Source: Paenibacillus maysiensis
GTDB taxonomy: Bacteria; Bacillota; Bacilli; Paenibacillales; Paenibacillaceae
Assembly (NCBI RefSeq): GCF_000520815.1
Contig: NZ_ASRY01000315.1
Coordinates: forward strand, 23,864 to 87,863
Length of the DNA: 64,000 nt
Direction of reading: 5' to 3'
The notes below the pieces were generated by a model, which was given only the letters and a program-made list of their open reading frames with translations, had not been told where the DNA came from and ran no database searches. The position numbers and the translations under genes were made by a program. Positions 17,649 to 26,008 of this stretch are shown piece by piece (positions within the stretch are counted from its first letter, which is position 1; every line of letters begins with the position of its first letter).

Positions 17649-18107
17649 ATGGCAGGACAAGGAGAGGTTACGAGAACAATAGCAGAAAAGCTAACATTAA
17701 ACGGTTGGACTGTTTTATTTGTTTGTATTCCCAATACAGCCCATGTTAATGTTTTTCCTATAAGATCTTTGGCCGGGGGTTCCAGACAACGATACCCTGA
17801 TATTTTAGCTTATAAAGGAGAAGTAACACGTTTAATTGAAGTAGAGATGAAATTGAACGAGTATGTGTATGATGATATTCAAGAAAGATTTTTTGATTTT
17901 GTAGGGGCATTAAAAAATTTCGAGTATTGGCAAACGTGGAAACTTCATATTGAGTCTCAAGTCAATAATGTTCTTCCGATTAATTTTTTCCCACAATGCG
18001 AATTGATCATATGTGGAAAAATTAATAAAACAAATAAATGGTTATCGGAAAAATTAGAGAAGGAGCATAGTATCAAGGTTTCAGAATTTAAGAATTTCAT
18101 AGCATAA
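17649..18107 (+). CDS. PD-(D/E)XK-type nuclease, 152 aa
   Basis: ATG 17649 is preceded by GAGAGGA and follows the 468-aa gene by 4 bases, so the two are probably co-translated. The core reads RYPDILAYKGEVTRLIEVEM: an Asp in PDILA and a Glu-x-Glu/Lys strand (IEVEMK) about a dozen residues later, the PD-(D/E)XK nuclease signature. A further strand (CELIICGK) fits the fold. The small size suits a separate endonuclease subunit of a restriction system. The stop codon lies in the stem of a shared convergent terminator with the methyltransferase gene. Confidence 0.7.
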   Translation: MAGQGEVTRTIAEKLTLNGWTVLFVCIPNTAHVNVFPIRSLAGGSRQRYPDILAYKGEVTRLIEVEMKLNEYVYDDIQERFFDFVGALKNFEYWQTWKLHIESQVNNVLPINFFPQCELIICGKINKTNKWLSEKLEKEHSIKVSEFKNFIA

Positions 18108-18141
18108 ATAAAAGGGGCGAAAGCCCCTTTTATTTATGCTA
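18100..18141. terminator. Bidirectional terminator containing both stop codons
   Basis: A perfect 19-bp stem with a GAAA loop. The left arm contains the TAA of the nuclease gene and the right arm the TAG of the methyltransferase gene. T-rich arms serve both directions. Confidence 0.9.
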
Positions 18142-21100
18142 ATTTCTTTTTCTTCTTAAATGCATACTAATTCGCCCGATTACTGATTCAGCTTTTAAGC
18201 GAGCTTCTATGTCATCTAAGCTACATAAAGAGGCAACTCTCAAGTAGGTTAGAAAATCTTTTAAATCGCTATCAGACAAAGTTTGAATTTCGTTCTCAAT
18301 AGTTTTATCAATATCCTCTTGGTGAAATTTAATCAATTTTCTGATAGAGTCTAATGTTTCATTGCTAACAGGAAAATCCATCCAACTAAATCCTTTCAAA
18401 GTTTTTAATCCAGTGGGAAATGTCGAGATAATATCTTCAAGATAGATATAGTTATTATTCTCTTTTTTTAATTCTTTGATGATAGTATTCATTTCGGATT
18501 TAGCTATAATATTTGGAAGTTCTTTAAGAAGCATTGATACTGTGAGTTCTTCTTGGTCATTTGAAAGAACTTTATATTTACCTAAAAGAGAGCAAGCAGG
18601 AATGATTAAAGACATTTCTAAATCAGCTCCAAATATTTTTGCGTTTAAATATTTGAGAATATGACTTTCCAGAAAGTCTTCTAATAATTCATAAAATTCT
18701 TCAATTATAATTGTTTTCTTTTCAAATGTTTTTTTTGGAATACAAACTAATACACAAGATGACGATAACGCAGCTACTTTTCCATGTTGAAATTTTGACT
18801 TCCTTTCCATATGAATTGGCCAAGAGGCTACCAGCTCAAATCCTGCATTTAAAACTGACTCAATTAAAGCACTCCACGCTTCTATCTTTTTATGTCCATA
18901 CATTAGTACAAGAGCCCCATCTTTTTTTAAGGTTTTTGCCGCAACACTGAGGGCTCCTTCCATTTTAGATCTAAAATGAGAATCATCCTTCGCGTTAGTA
19001 GCCAATTTATGTGCCCTATCAACGATTGCTTCTTCTCCTTTTGGTGACAACGAGGATAGGAAACCAAAGTTTTCAGAATCACCCAAAAATTCCCTCATCC
19101 AAACATAGAAGACATCTGATAGATAACTATATGCTATAGAGTCATAGTAAGGAGGGTCTATGGCTACTAAATCAACAGAACCACTGGGAAGAGAACATTT
19201 AGCAGCATCGCTAATCTGTACAACACCTGATTTAGGCAACTTGTTAAGCTCTATTACTACTTTCATGATCCAATCGCAGGCGCTTTTCCAGCCAGCTGCA
19301 CGAGGAGTAGTAATTGGTACCTCTACATAATCCCAGACCATTGCTATTGCCTGGTGTCCAAACATGTTAGCGGGAAACTCTCCATTTGACTGCCACCAAG
19401 TGTGTTTATTGCTATATAGTACAACTCTATTAAAAATAAGGCTAAGAAGAATCGTGTATAACTCTTTTACTGTACTTGGTAGATCCCTTTGGCTTATTTC
19501 ATTTTTATAGTCATAAAGTAAGTTAAATAACAGTAAAAGAGCTTTGCTTTGTCTTGGATTATATAAATCAGAAGTTTTTGTTATACCATATTGATAAGCC
19601 CAAGTATGGCGTATTCCATTTATATCAAATTTTTCTGAGGGAACAGACTTTAATTTTCCATTATTTAAATTATAAAAGCTAGAGCTTTCCAAAAGCTGAT
19701 AGTCAGAATCTTGTGCAATTAAAAATTCTTTTTCTCCTCTTTCATTTAGTATCAATTTTGCAAATAATGTTTCACCGATTTTTCCGCTAGTACCTGTTTC
19801 ACGAAGCCAAGAGGTCGGTACTGTTGAGTCGCAATGGGCGCAGATTGCTCCTTTTTGTGATACAGTTCCTTCATTAGCAATTTTACGCTCCTCTTTTGTA
19901 ATAGGGTAAATTAAAGAGAATATTGTATTTTTGGCTTTTGCATCTTTTTGCAATGAGAACGCAACTGGTTGCTTCCCTTTAGCTAACCACTTATTTCTTA
20001 ATAAAGGCGTTGAGTACCCACAATTTGGACACTGGTATGTTTTGCACCAAAAGAAAGCGAGAGGTGCAATGTTGCCTGAATTATTATACAAGCTACTTAT
20101 TTCTTTTAGATGATTGTTTGTTATTTCATGGAGTAATGTGTTGAATTCACTGATCCATTTAGAGTCGACTTGTGGTATTAATTCTATTGACGCTTTTAAA
20201 GCTGTAGCTGCAACAGGATTTAACTCACCGGCATACGCATCTAGACCAAGACGAAGAGCTTCAAGTGGCAAGGACCCTCCACCAGCAAAAGTGTCAATAA
20301 CTAAAGGTGGAGTTTCCCTTCCATAATTGAGTATAGCTCTTGCCTTTTGAAGTAGCTCTTCATCGTTTGTTGCTTCCCAGGTAGAAAGTTTTGCGGTAAA
20401 TTCATACAATTTCTGTTCAACGCTCAGAGTTTCAGGTATGGTAGAATTGAGTATCTCAAGCAACTTTTGTGAGTTTTTAAATTGCTGCGCGCTTGGACAC
20501 AACGCAGCAAAGATAGAAGCTCTAGAAACTGCTAATGGTCGTCTAGCCCACCACATCTGTAAAGTGCTTATATGTCCTTGCCTGATAGATTTTTCTCTCT
20601 GACATGCCTCAGATACTTCCTCAATTGGGAAATCATTTATGATTAAAGAGTCATATGAGTTCTCATACTTCTGTTGCTTTTTCACAGTATACTTTTCTAA
20701 TGCTAACTTTCTTAATTCAGAATCCGAAGGGAGTTTTGTATCGAATAGAGAATTTAGATCCTTAGCAGAAATCTTAGGGTATGAGGTTCTATGGAGAACA
20801 GTGGGCCGATTCTCAAATACTGCTTCAGCAGCAGCTTGGGAATTCAAATAAATCTCAAGCCCTTTTAATAACTCGACGTCGTCTTTGATATGCCTGACAA
20901 CTAACACATCACCAGCGCACAAAACTGTTTCGTTCGAAAAGACCGCGCCTAAATTCTTGTTTTTCCATATAGGCATTCTTCTAACAAAAATTTTAGGACC
21001 TTCGAAGCGTTCAATGGTTTTTGGATGAGCAAGATGATCTCCATAATTGACAAATAACCTTCCAGTAGTAAGTGAAAAGGGCTGGATGTCACCGGTTCGC

Positions 21101-21855
21101 AAGCAAGGAAGCCAACCATCTTGTGGAGAAGACGAGGAGTACGGCTTGAATTGTAGGGTATCTTTAGTCTGTGGGGGAATCCCCGCACCTTCTTCATATA
21201 GTTTTACTCCACTAAATACATTGAACTCCCTTTTATTAATTTGAGCTCCCTTTGTAGAACTTATTTTATAACTTGTGCCACTGAGATGATAAATTATTGC
21301 ATGTCCTGTTGTCACACCCATTGGCTTGCCAGAAAGTATAGTTTTTTCAACACCAGTAACACGATCAACAAATGCTAAAGGCATTAAGAAAACTTTCTCA
21401 ACATTTGGACCCAGTATGGAATCACATGCTTCAAAAAATTTATATTCTCTCAAAGATCCATACGGTGGATTTGATATTACTGCGTTAATGTTTTTTGGTA
21501 GTGTAGTTTCAAAAAGAGAATCAATTGGATTAATATCCAGAAAATTTCCGTTTATTAGAATAACCTGCTCTGCTGTTTCTCCAAGCAATAGATATAGCTT
21601 GGCACGAGCAGCTTTAAGCATCAGTGGATCGATGTCAACTCCAATAATTCTTCTATGAACATCAGGAATTCCTGCTCTAAGCATTTCTTTGGCCACTGCT
21701 AGAAGTAAATTTCCATCACCGCATGCAGGATCTATGACAAACAAATCACTTAATGGTTTTTTAAATTTCGTCACCATTTGGTTTGCAATAATTTCGGGGG
21801 TCATGTACTGGCCTAAAATCTTCTGTTTATCTTTAATTGTGTTAAATAATTCCAT
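18139..21855 (-). CDS. Dual DNA methyltransferase: N6-adenine half fused to DUF1156/COG1743-type half
   Basis: 1238 residues from ATG 21855, with GGGGAGG 8 bases upstream. The N-terminal half has the N-6 methylase plan: GQYMTPEIIANQMV at 15-28, DPACGDGN at 42-49 (AdoMet site) and NPPYG at 129-133 (catalytic), then a target-recognition-like region. From about residue 400 a second enzyme begins with the DUF1156 signature (SIRQGHISTLQMWWARRPL). It has a second AdoMet motif (DTFAGGGSLPLEALRLG), two CxxC pairs (CPNCG, CAHC) of a zinc ribbon, and DPPYYDSIAYSYLSDVFYVW as catalytic motif IV. Both centres look intact. It would protect host DNA, perhaps both strands of an asymmetric site. It is convergent with the nuclease pair. 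Confidence 0.9.
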   Translation of the reverse strand: MELFNTIKDKQKILGQYMTPEIIANQMVTKFKKPLSDLFVIDPACGDGNLLLAVAKEMLRAGIPDVHRRIIGVDIDPLMLKAARAKLYLLLGETAEQVILINGNFLDINPIDSLFETTLPKNINAVISNPPYGSLREYKFFEACDSILGPNVEKVFLMPLAFVDRVTGVEKTILSGKPMGVTTGHAIIYHLSGTSYKISSTKGAQINKREFNVFSGVKLYEEGAGIPPQTKDTLQFKPYSSSSPQDGWLPCLRTGDIQPFSLTTGRLFVNYGDHLAHPKTIERFEGPKIFVRRMPIWKNKNLGAVFSNETVLCAGDVLVVRHIKDDVELLKGLEIYLNSQAAAEAVFENRPTVLHRTSYPKISAKDLNSLFDTKLPSDSELRKLALEKYTVKKQQKYENSYDSLIINDFPIEEVSEACQREKSIRQGHISTLQMWWARRPLAVSRASIFAALCPSAQQFKNSQKLLEILNSTIPETLSVEQKLYEFTAKLSTWEATNDEELLQKARAILNYGRETPPLVIDTFAGGGSLPLEALRLGLDAYAGELNPVAATALKASIELIPQVDSKWISEFNTLLHEITNNHLKEISSLYNNSGNIAPLAFFWCKTYQCPNCGYSTPLLRNKWLAKGKQPVAFSLQKDAKAKNTIFSLIYPITKEERKIANEGTVSQKGAICAHCDSTVPTSWLRETGTSGKIGETLFAKLILNERGEKEFLIAQDSDYQLLESSSFYNLNNGKLKSVPSEKFDINGIRHTWAYQYGITKTSDLYNPRQSKALLLLFNLLYDYKNEISQRDLPSTVKELYTILLSLIFNRVVLYSNKHTWWQSNGEFPANMFGHQAIAMVWDYVEVPITTPRAAGWKSACDWIMKVVIELNKLPKSGVVQISDAAKCSLPSGSVDLVAIDPPYYDSIAYSYLSDVFYVWMREFLGDSENFGFLSSLSPKGEEAIVDRAHKLATNAKDDSHFRSKMEGALSVAAKTLKKDGALVLMYGHKKIEAWSALIESVLNAGFELVASWPIHMERKSKFQHGKVAALSSSCVLVCIPKKTFEKKTIIIEEFYELLEDFLESHILKYLNAKIFGADLEMSLIIPACSLLGKYKVLSNDQEELTVSMLLKELPNIIAKSEMNTIIKELKKENNNYIYLEDIISTFPTGLKTLKGFSWMDFPVSNETLDSIRKLIKFHQEDIDKTIENEIQTLSDSDLKDFLTYLRVASLCSLDDIEARLKAESVIGRISMHLRRKRN

Positions 21856-21871
21856 GTATCGGTCCTCCCCT

Positions 21872-21893
21872 TATAGGAACTAAGGTTCCTATA
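21872..21893. promoter_or_regulatory. Perfect palindrome upstream of the methyltransferase gene
   Basis: Arms TATAGGAAC and GTTCCTATA with a 4-base centre lie 17 bases before the methyltransferase ATG, just upstream of the ribosome site. The GGAAC half-site also occurs in the repeats before the GTPase gene. It is a candidate autoregulatory operator. Confidence 0.5.
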
Positions 21894-22061
21894 GAGTATT
21901 TTACCACAGTTATTGATTATTAAAAGTGAACGAAAGGTCAAAAGGCGTAATATCATATTCTTTTCAAACATGCTTTCCTTCGGTTAAAATTTAGTTTTTA
22001 TCCATTAATTTTATTATCGTGACGATTTTGGAAGTAGCTACACTCCTTTTTCGATAAAATT

Positions 22062-22075
22062 GGGTAACTTTACCC
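22062..22075. promoter_or_regulatory. Small inverted repeat between divergent methyltransferase and GTPase genes
   Basis: GGGTAA, two bases, TTACCC. It lies in the 350-base divergent intergenic region and may be a regulator site. Evidence is the symmetry only. Confidence 0.3.
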
Positions 22076-22088
22076 GAAACCCCGATCT

Positions 22089-22182
22089 GTTGTTCCGGGG
22101 TTGTTCCAAATTTTTCTTGACTTAGGATAGTCGCGAGTATATATTTGGAAGGAATCATGATTTGGAACAACGTTGGAACAAC
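22089..22182 (+). promoter_or_regulatory. GTPase promoter framed by mirrored GGAACAAC repeats
   Basis: A near-consensus promoter (TTGACT at 22117-22122, 17-base spacer, TATATT at 22140-22145) lies between two 23-base arms in inverted orientation at 22089-22111 and 22160-22182, identical at 20 of 23 positions. Each arm is itself a tandem pair of GGAACAAC boxes spaced 11 bp, one helical turn. Confidence 0.65.
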
Positions 22183-22201
22183 TAAATATAGGAGGGATAG
22201 C

Positions 22202-24478
22202 TTGCAAAAGTACAAAGCTTCTTTAAGTAGGAGTAACGGGAGAGAGTTTTGGTCAATTATTTTTAGGCATCCAGTTCGTTTAGATGGAAAAGGGAAGTAC
22301 GGGCTAAGAATAAGAAGGGGGCTAGGGACAAGTAACAAGGAAGTTGCTGAAAATTTTGTACAACAAATGAATGAGATATTGGCTGATGAAACTTTATGGA
22401 CTCCGGCGGCAAGAAACCAAGCCCTTGCAAGGAATTACAACGATATTATAATTAGAGCGTTTTATGATGACCTAGAAGAACAACAAATTAATTTTCGTAT
22501 TTTGAGAAACAATCGAATTCCGCTACCACTCGATAAGCAATATAGAAGTATGCTAATACTCGGTGCAACTGGTGTAGGAAAAACAACATTCTTAAGACAG
22601 TTAATGGGGACATATTCTAAATCAGATCGCTTCCCAACAACCTCTGCAGGTCGTACTACAACTTGTGATATGGAAGTCATTTGCGCGGAACAAGAAGAGT
22701 TTGAAGGAGTAGTGACTTTTCTAACTAGAATAGAAGTAAGGACATATGTTGAGGAATGTGTTCAAGCTGCTGTACACGCGAAATTAATTGGGGCAAGTGA
22801 AGAGGATATAATACAAAAGTTTATTCTCCATAAAGATCAGCGATTTAGATTAAATTATGTTCTTGGTGATCTGTCGTTAATTAGCGAATCTCAAAATGAT
22901 GAGTTTGACTTCTTTGATGATGAACTCGATGATGAGGATCTACTTGAAGAAGATGAAATCGAAGAAATTGATTTAAGGATAGAGATGTCCGGTAAGTTAA
23001 GTGTCTACTTGTCTCGCATAAATGATATTTCAGTTGAAGCAGTAAACAGTTTAACCCAGAGTTTTGAATTAGAGAAGGATGAGCTTTCTATTGGTGATAA
23101 GCAAGCTCTAAGAGAACTAATTGTTGAAGAGTACCTAGAACAGAATACTGAATTCCTGGAAGTTGTTGACGATTTGATGGACGATATTCAAAATCGATTC
23201 AGTCATTTAGAAGTCAGTGGTTTAACTAAAGATTCAACAGATTGGGCGATTAGTTATTATTTTAATAATAGAAATAAAAAGGAATTCCTTAAAAGGATGA
23301 GGTTATTCTCGAGTAATCACAAAGATCAATGGGGACGTTTACTTACTCCGATTGTTGAGGGCCTGAGACTTAAAGGGCCATTTAAGCCGGATGGTTACGA
23401 CGAAGTGCCCAAGCTTATCTTGTATGATGGTGAAGGGATTGGTCACTCTTCTGATTCGGAAACAACCTTACCAGATAAAGTTACGGATTTGTTCGGCCAG
23501 GTACAAACAATACTCTTAGTTGATAAAGGTGACCAGCCAATGGTGGGGCCGTCTCGGATGGTTATCAAATCGGCAGTTATTAGTGGTCACATTAGGAAGC
23601 TAATACTTTGCTTTACTCATATGGATGCGGTTAAAGGTGATAGTATGAAGAGAGGAGTAGAGAAAGTTAACCATGTGAAGGCCTCTATAAGCACAGCATT
23701 GAACAGTTTGAATGATGGTTATGGTCGCAGTTATATTGCTTCTGTGGAACAACTGTTGAAGGAGAGGAGCTATTTCTTCTTCAAGATGCAAACTAAGATG
23801 GTTCAAGCTAGTTCCTCGCAATTAATGGATCTGATCAATCATATTTTTAATATGAAAGACTCTGATGATGACCAAATGCCAAAGGCAGAGTTGCAATATC
23901 ATTTTTTGAACTTATCAATGAGTATTCAAAATGCTATTAAAGAGTTTCATGAAAAATGGGATGCAATATTGGGACTTGGTCGTTCAAATGGAGTGAAACC
24001 TGAGCATTGGACAAGAGTACGGGCGCTTTCTAAAAGATTAGCTCTACTTAATCATCACTCCTATGACACGTTGAAGCCAATTTCCGATTTTATCGACTTG
24101 TTACAAGACCATCTGGCTCAATTCATTACAAAGCCTAAGAAATGTGAGCCTGAGGATATTAAGGATATCGTAACTGAGAAAATTAGGCAAGATGTTTACT
24201 CACAATTACATCAGATAGCTCCCAAAATTCTGCTAGCTGATAAAAAGCAACATTGGAAGGCAGCATATAACTATACGGGTAGAGGCTCGGCAACATTAAG
24301 GGCTAAAGACATACAAGAGATTTACCAGGATGCCGCGCCAATTTTTGGTGAAACCCCAAGAGAGGCTCTTGATGAATTTAAATTTCAAGAAATGATGAAT
24401 GGTTTAGTTGAGGAAATAATTCAAAAGTATGATGGGGAGCTCTTAACATTCAGGAACGCGAATAATAACTCTGACTAA
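22202..24478 (+). CDS. Large GTPase, candidate defence or signalling protein, about 758 aa
   Basis: TTG 22202 is chosen because GGAGGG lies 5 bases before it and the promoter -10 box at 22140 would give a normal leader. Upstream codons (TTG 22145, ATG 22157) lie too near that promoter. The N-terminal 70 residues (FWSIIFRHPVRLDGKG, GLGTSNKEVAENFV) resemble an integrase arm-type DNA-binding fold, a weak call. A P-loop GATGVGKTT follows, then PTTSAGRTTT (G2-like), LILYDGEG (G3, DxxG) and LCFTHMDAVKGD (G4-like), and a long helical C-terminus. An acidic insert (DDELDDEDLLEEDE) separates them. This is a TRAFAC-type GTPase of unknown family. Next to a restriction-modification module it may be a defence effector. 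Confidence 0.65.
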   Translation: MQKYKASLSRSNGREFWSIIFRHPVRLDGKGKYGLRIRRGLGTSNKEVAENFVQQMNEILADETLWTPAARNQALARNYNDIIIRAFYDDLEEQQINFRILRNNRIPLPLDKQYRSMLILGATGVGKTTFLRQLMGTYSKSDRFPTTSAGRTTTCDMEVICAEQEEFEGVVTFLTRIEVRTYVEECVQAAVHAKLIGASEEDIIQKFILHKDQRFRLNYVLGDLSLISESQNDEFDFFDDELDDEDLLEEDEIEEIDLRIEMSGKLSVYLSRINDISVEAVNSLTQSFELEKDELSIGDKQALRELIVEEYLEQNTEFLEVVDDLMDDIQNRFSHLEVSGLTKDSTDWAISYYFNNRNKKEFLKRMRLFSSNHKDQWGRLLTPIVEGLRLKGPFKPDGYDEVPKLILYDGEGIGHSSDSETTLPDKVTDLFGQVQTILLVDKGDQPMVGPSRMVIKSAVISGHIRKLILCFTHMDAVKGDSMKRGVEKVNHVKASISTALNSLNDGYGRSYIASVEQLLKERSYFFFKMQTKMVQASSSQLMDLINHIFNMKDSDDDQMPKAELQYHFLNLSMSIQNAIKEFHEKWDAILGLGRSNGVKPEHWTRVRALSKRLALLNHHSYDTLKPISDFIDLLQDHLAQFITKPKKCEPEDIKDIVTEKIRQDVYSQLHQIAPKILLADKKQHWKAAYNYTGRGSATLRAKDIQEIYQDAAPIFGETPREALDEFKFQEMMNGLVEEIIQKYDGELLTFRNANNNSD

Positions 24479-24479
24479 A

Positions 24480-24757
24480 TCAAGCCACCTCCCCAAACAT
24501 CCTCAACATCATCACCCGTCGAATTGTGGATTTGCCGTGCCACGGTTCGCCTCCATCGATCAAATCCACAACTTGTAGCTTAAAGATGACTTCTACGTGT
24601 TCTTTGTAGACGATCACCTTTTCTACATAGCTGCCGATGAACTTCTTGATCTCAGGAAGATTCCGGCTGGTGATGTGGTCCTGAAAGCCAGAAAGCAGTT
24701 GTCGCAGAGCATCCTCTGTGATGGCTGCTTTTTCTTTTTCTCTGTAAGCAATCCAAG
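24480..24757 (-). pseudogene. Large serine recombinase, C-terminal relic
   Basis: The minus strand keeps about 90 codons of a site-specific serine recombinase: AYREKEKAAITEDALRQLL, then IKKFIGSYVEKVIVYKEHVE and VVDLIDGGEPWHGKSTIRRV, ending GEVA and TGA at 24480. This is the coiled-coil/C-terminal end of large resolvases used by integrative elements and phages. The catalytic N-terminal domain is absent. The stop lies 2 bases from the GTPase stop, so the relic marks the right edge of the island. Confidence 0.75.
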
Positions 24758-24881
24758 GGTTGATCTTCTTTTCTTTCGAATAAGTATTGACACGGATAGA
24801 AAAGTATTATATCTTTATATCAAGATAAATAAATTTAAGATATATCCGATCAAGAAAATTATAAATATGGAGGGTATACAC

Positions 24882-25109
24882 ATGCTTACAATTTTAAAAA
24901 GAATTAATCAGCTTGCAAAAAAAGAAAAAGAAGTCGGGTTAACTGAAATTGAAAAAAATGAACAAACTGATCTTCGCAAAGAATACCTTCAAATATTTCG
25001 GGGTTCTATAAAAAGCATTCTCCTGAATGCTACTATTTATGATCCGCATGGAGACGATATTACTCCTGAAAAATTAAAAAAAGAACAGGCACAAATAGTA
25101 CAGCAATGA
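24882..25109 (+). CDS. DUF896 (YnzC-like) small protein
   Basis: 75 residues from ATG 24882, with GGAGGG 7 bases upstream. Longer readings to the left run through the recombinase relic and are rejected. The sequence (RINQLAKKEKEVGLTEIEKN, LRKEYLQIFRGSIKSIL, DPHGDDITPEKLKKE) fits the DUF896/UPF0291 family, a short helical hairpin found across Firmicutes. In B. subtilis the relative is YnzC; its role is poorly known. It is probably cytoplasmic. It is the first core-like gene right of the island. Confidence 0.85.
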   Translation: MLTILKRINQLAKKEKEVGLTEIEKNEQTDLRKEYLQIFRGSIKSILLNATIYDPHGDDITPEKLKKEQAQIVQQ

Positions 25110-25175
25110 ACTTAATTTTGCTAAATATCTTTAATTTAATAATCTTAAAATAATATGATATGGAGAGTGATTTTT

Positions 25176-25574
25176 ATGTTGGCAAGTGGATTGTTACTGT
25201 TACGTTTGGTGGTTGGATTGTTGTTGGTTGGGCACGGAGCTCAGAAACTTTTTGGCTGGTTTGGCGGTTATGGTCCAAAAGGTACCGGCGCTTGGATGGA
25301 ATCGGTCGGAATTAAACCGGGAGTATTCATGGCAGTGTCCGCTGGCTTGATGGAATTGCTGGGAGGAGCACTATTTGCTTTGGGACTACTCACTCCATTG
25401 GCAGCATTGTTCATTACGGTGACTATGCTCGGAGCGATTTTCAAAGTACATGGCCAAAACGGGATTTGGGCAACAGCTAATGGCTATGAATATCCGCTAG
25501 TTCTGATTGCAGTCGTAGTCGGTATCGCATTGACAGGGGCGGGTTCATATTCCATCGATGCAATACTTAAATAA
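25176..25574 (+). CDS. DoxX-family membrane protein
   Basis: 132 residues from ATG 25176, with GGAGAG 8 bases upstream. Four hydrophobic segments (LLLLRLVVGLLLVGHGAQKL, VSAGLMELLGGALFALGLLT, AALFITVTMLGAIFKV, LVLIAVVVGIALTGAG) make a compact DoxX fold with the typical GHGAQKLFGWFGG loop after helix 1. Members act in membrane redox chains or thiosulfate/quinone metabolism; the specific role here is not evident. It is separated from the DUF896 gene by about 65 bases. Confidence 0.85.
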   Translation: MLASGLLLLRLVVGLLLVGHGAQKLFGWFGGYGPKGTGAWMESVGIKPGVFMAVSAGLMELLGGALFALGLLTPLAALFITVTMLGAIFKVHGQNGIWATANGYEYPLVLIAVVVGIALTGAGSYSIDAILK

Positions 25575-25945
25575 AACACTATGAACCTGCTGAATCTTTG
25601 GGTCAGAAACTAATGCACCAGAGTGGTTTGAACCGCAACGGGCTCATTGAAACAAACCTGCATCCTATTGAAGTGAGAACATTAACAGATACAAAAGTGA
25701 ACGAAACGGCTGCTGTTTTGTCCCATAGAAAGATGAAGTTGCTTATACACAGATGGCCAGTAAAGCGATCATTGTACCTAGTATGAAGGAGGCCAAAGTT
25801 CAAATCATTTGTTTTGAAGTGGACTTCATATACAACTTCTCTACCTAAATGGCAAAGGTCACGTGGATGGGAACCGCCAGGTTTAGAAAAACGGTACGTT
25901 CTGCTCCTGGCTAAGTTTATTTCACACGTCTTCGATCACCATAAT
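25575..25945 (+). other. Intergenic region with degenerate coding remnants
   Basis: Short coherent stretches can be read, for example ESLGQKLMHQSGLNRNGLIE, then VAYTQMASKAIIVPSMKEAK in another frame. Stops and frame changes separate them and no start with a ribosome site is convincing. It looks like a decayed gene that I cannot name. Confidence 0.3.
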
Positions 25946-25990
25946 CCCCTATTCGTCGTGTGTATCTCTAACTACTTAGACGAATAGGGG
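25946..25990. terminator. Terminator, plus strand, possibly both directions
   Basis: Perfect 12-bp arms (CCCCTATTCGTC and its complement) are followed on the plus strand by TAATTTTTTG. It lies 19 bases after the stop of the MFS gene on the other strand. Confidence 0.75.
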
Positions 25991-26008
25991 TAATTTTTTG
26001 TTGTATGG

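Noticed and set aside
24597..24881. Plus-strand extension of the DUF896 gene to give about 170 codons
   Set aside because: The left part is antisense to a clear serine-recombinase relic, and a strong ribosome site precedes ATG 24882.
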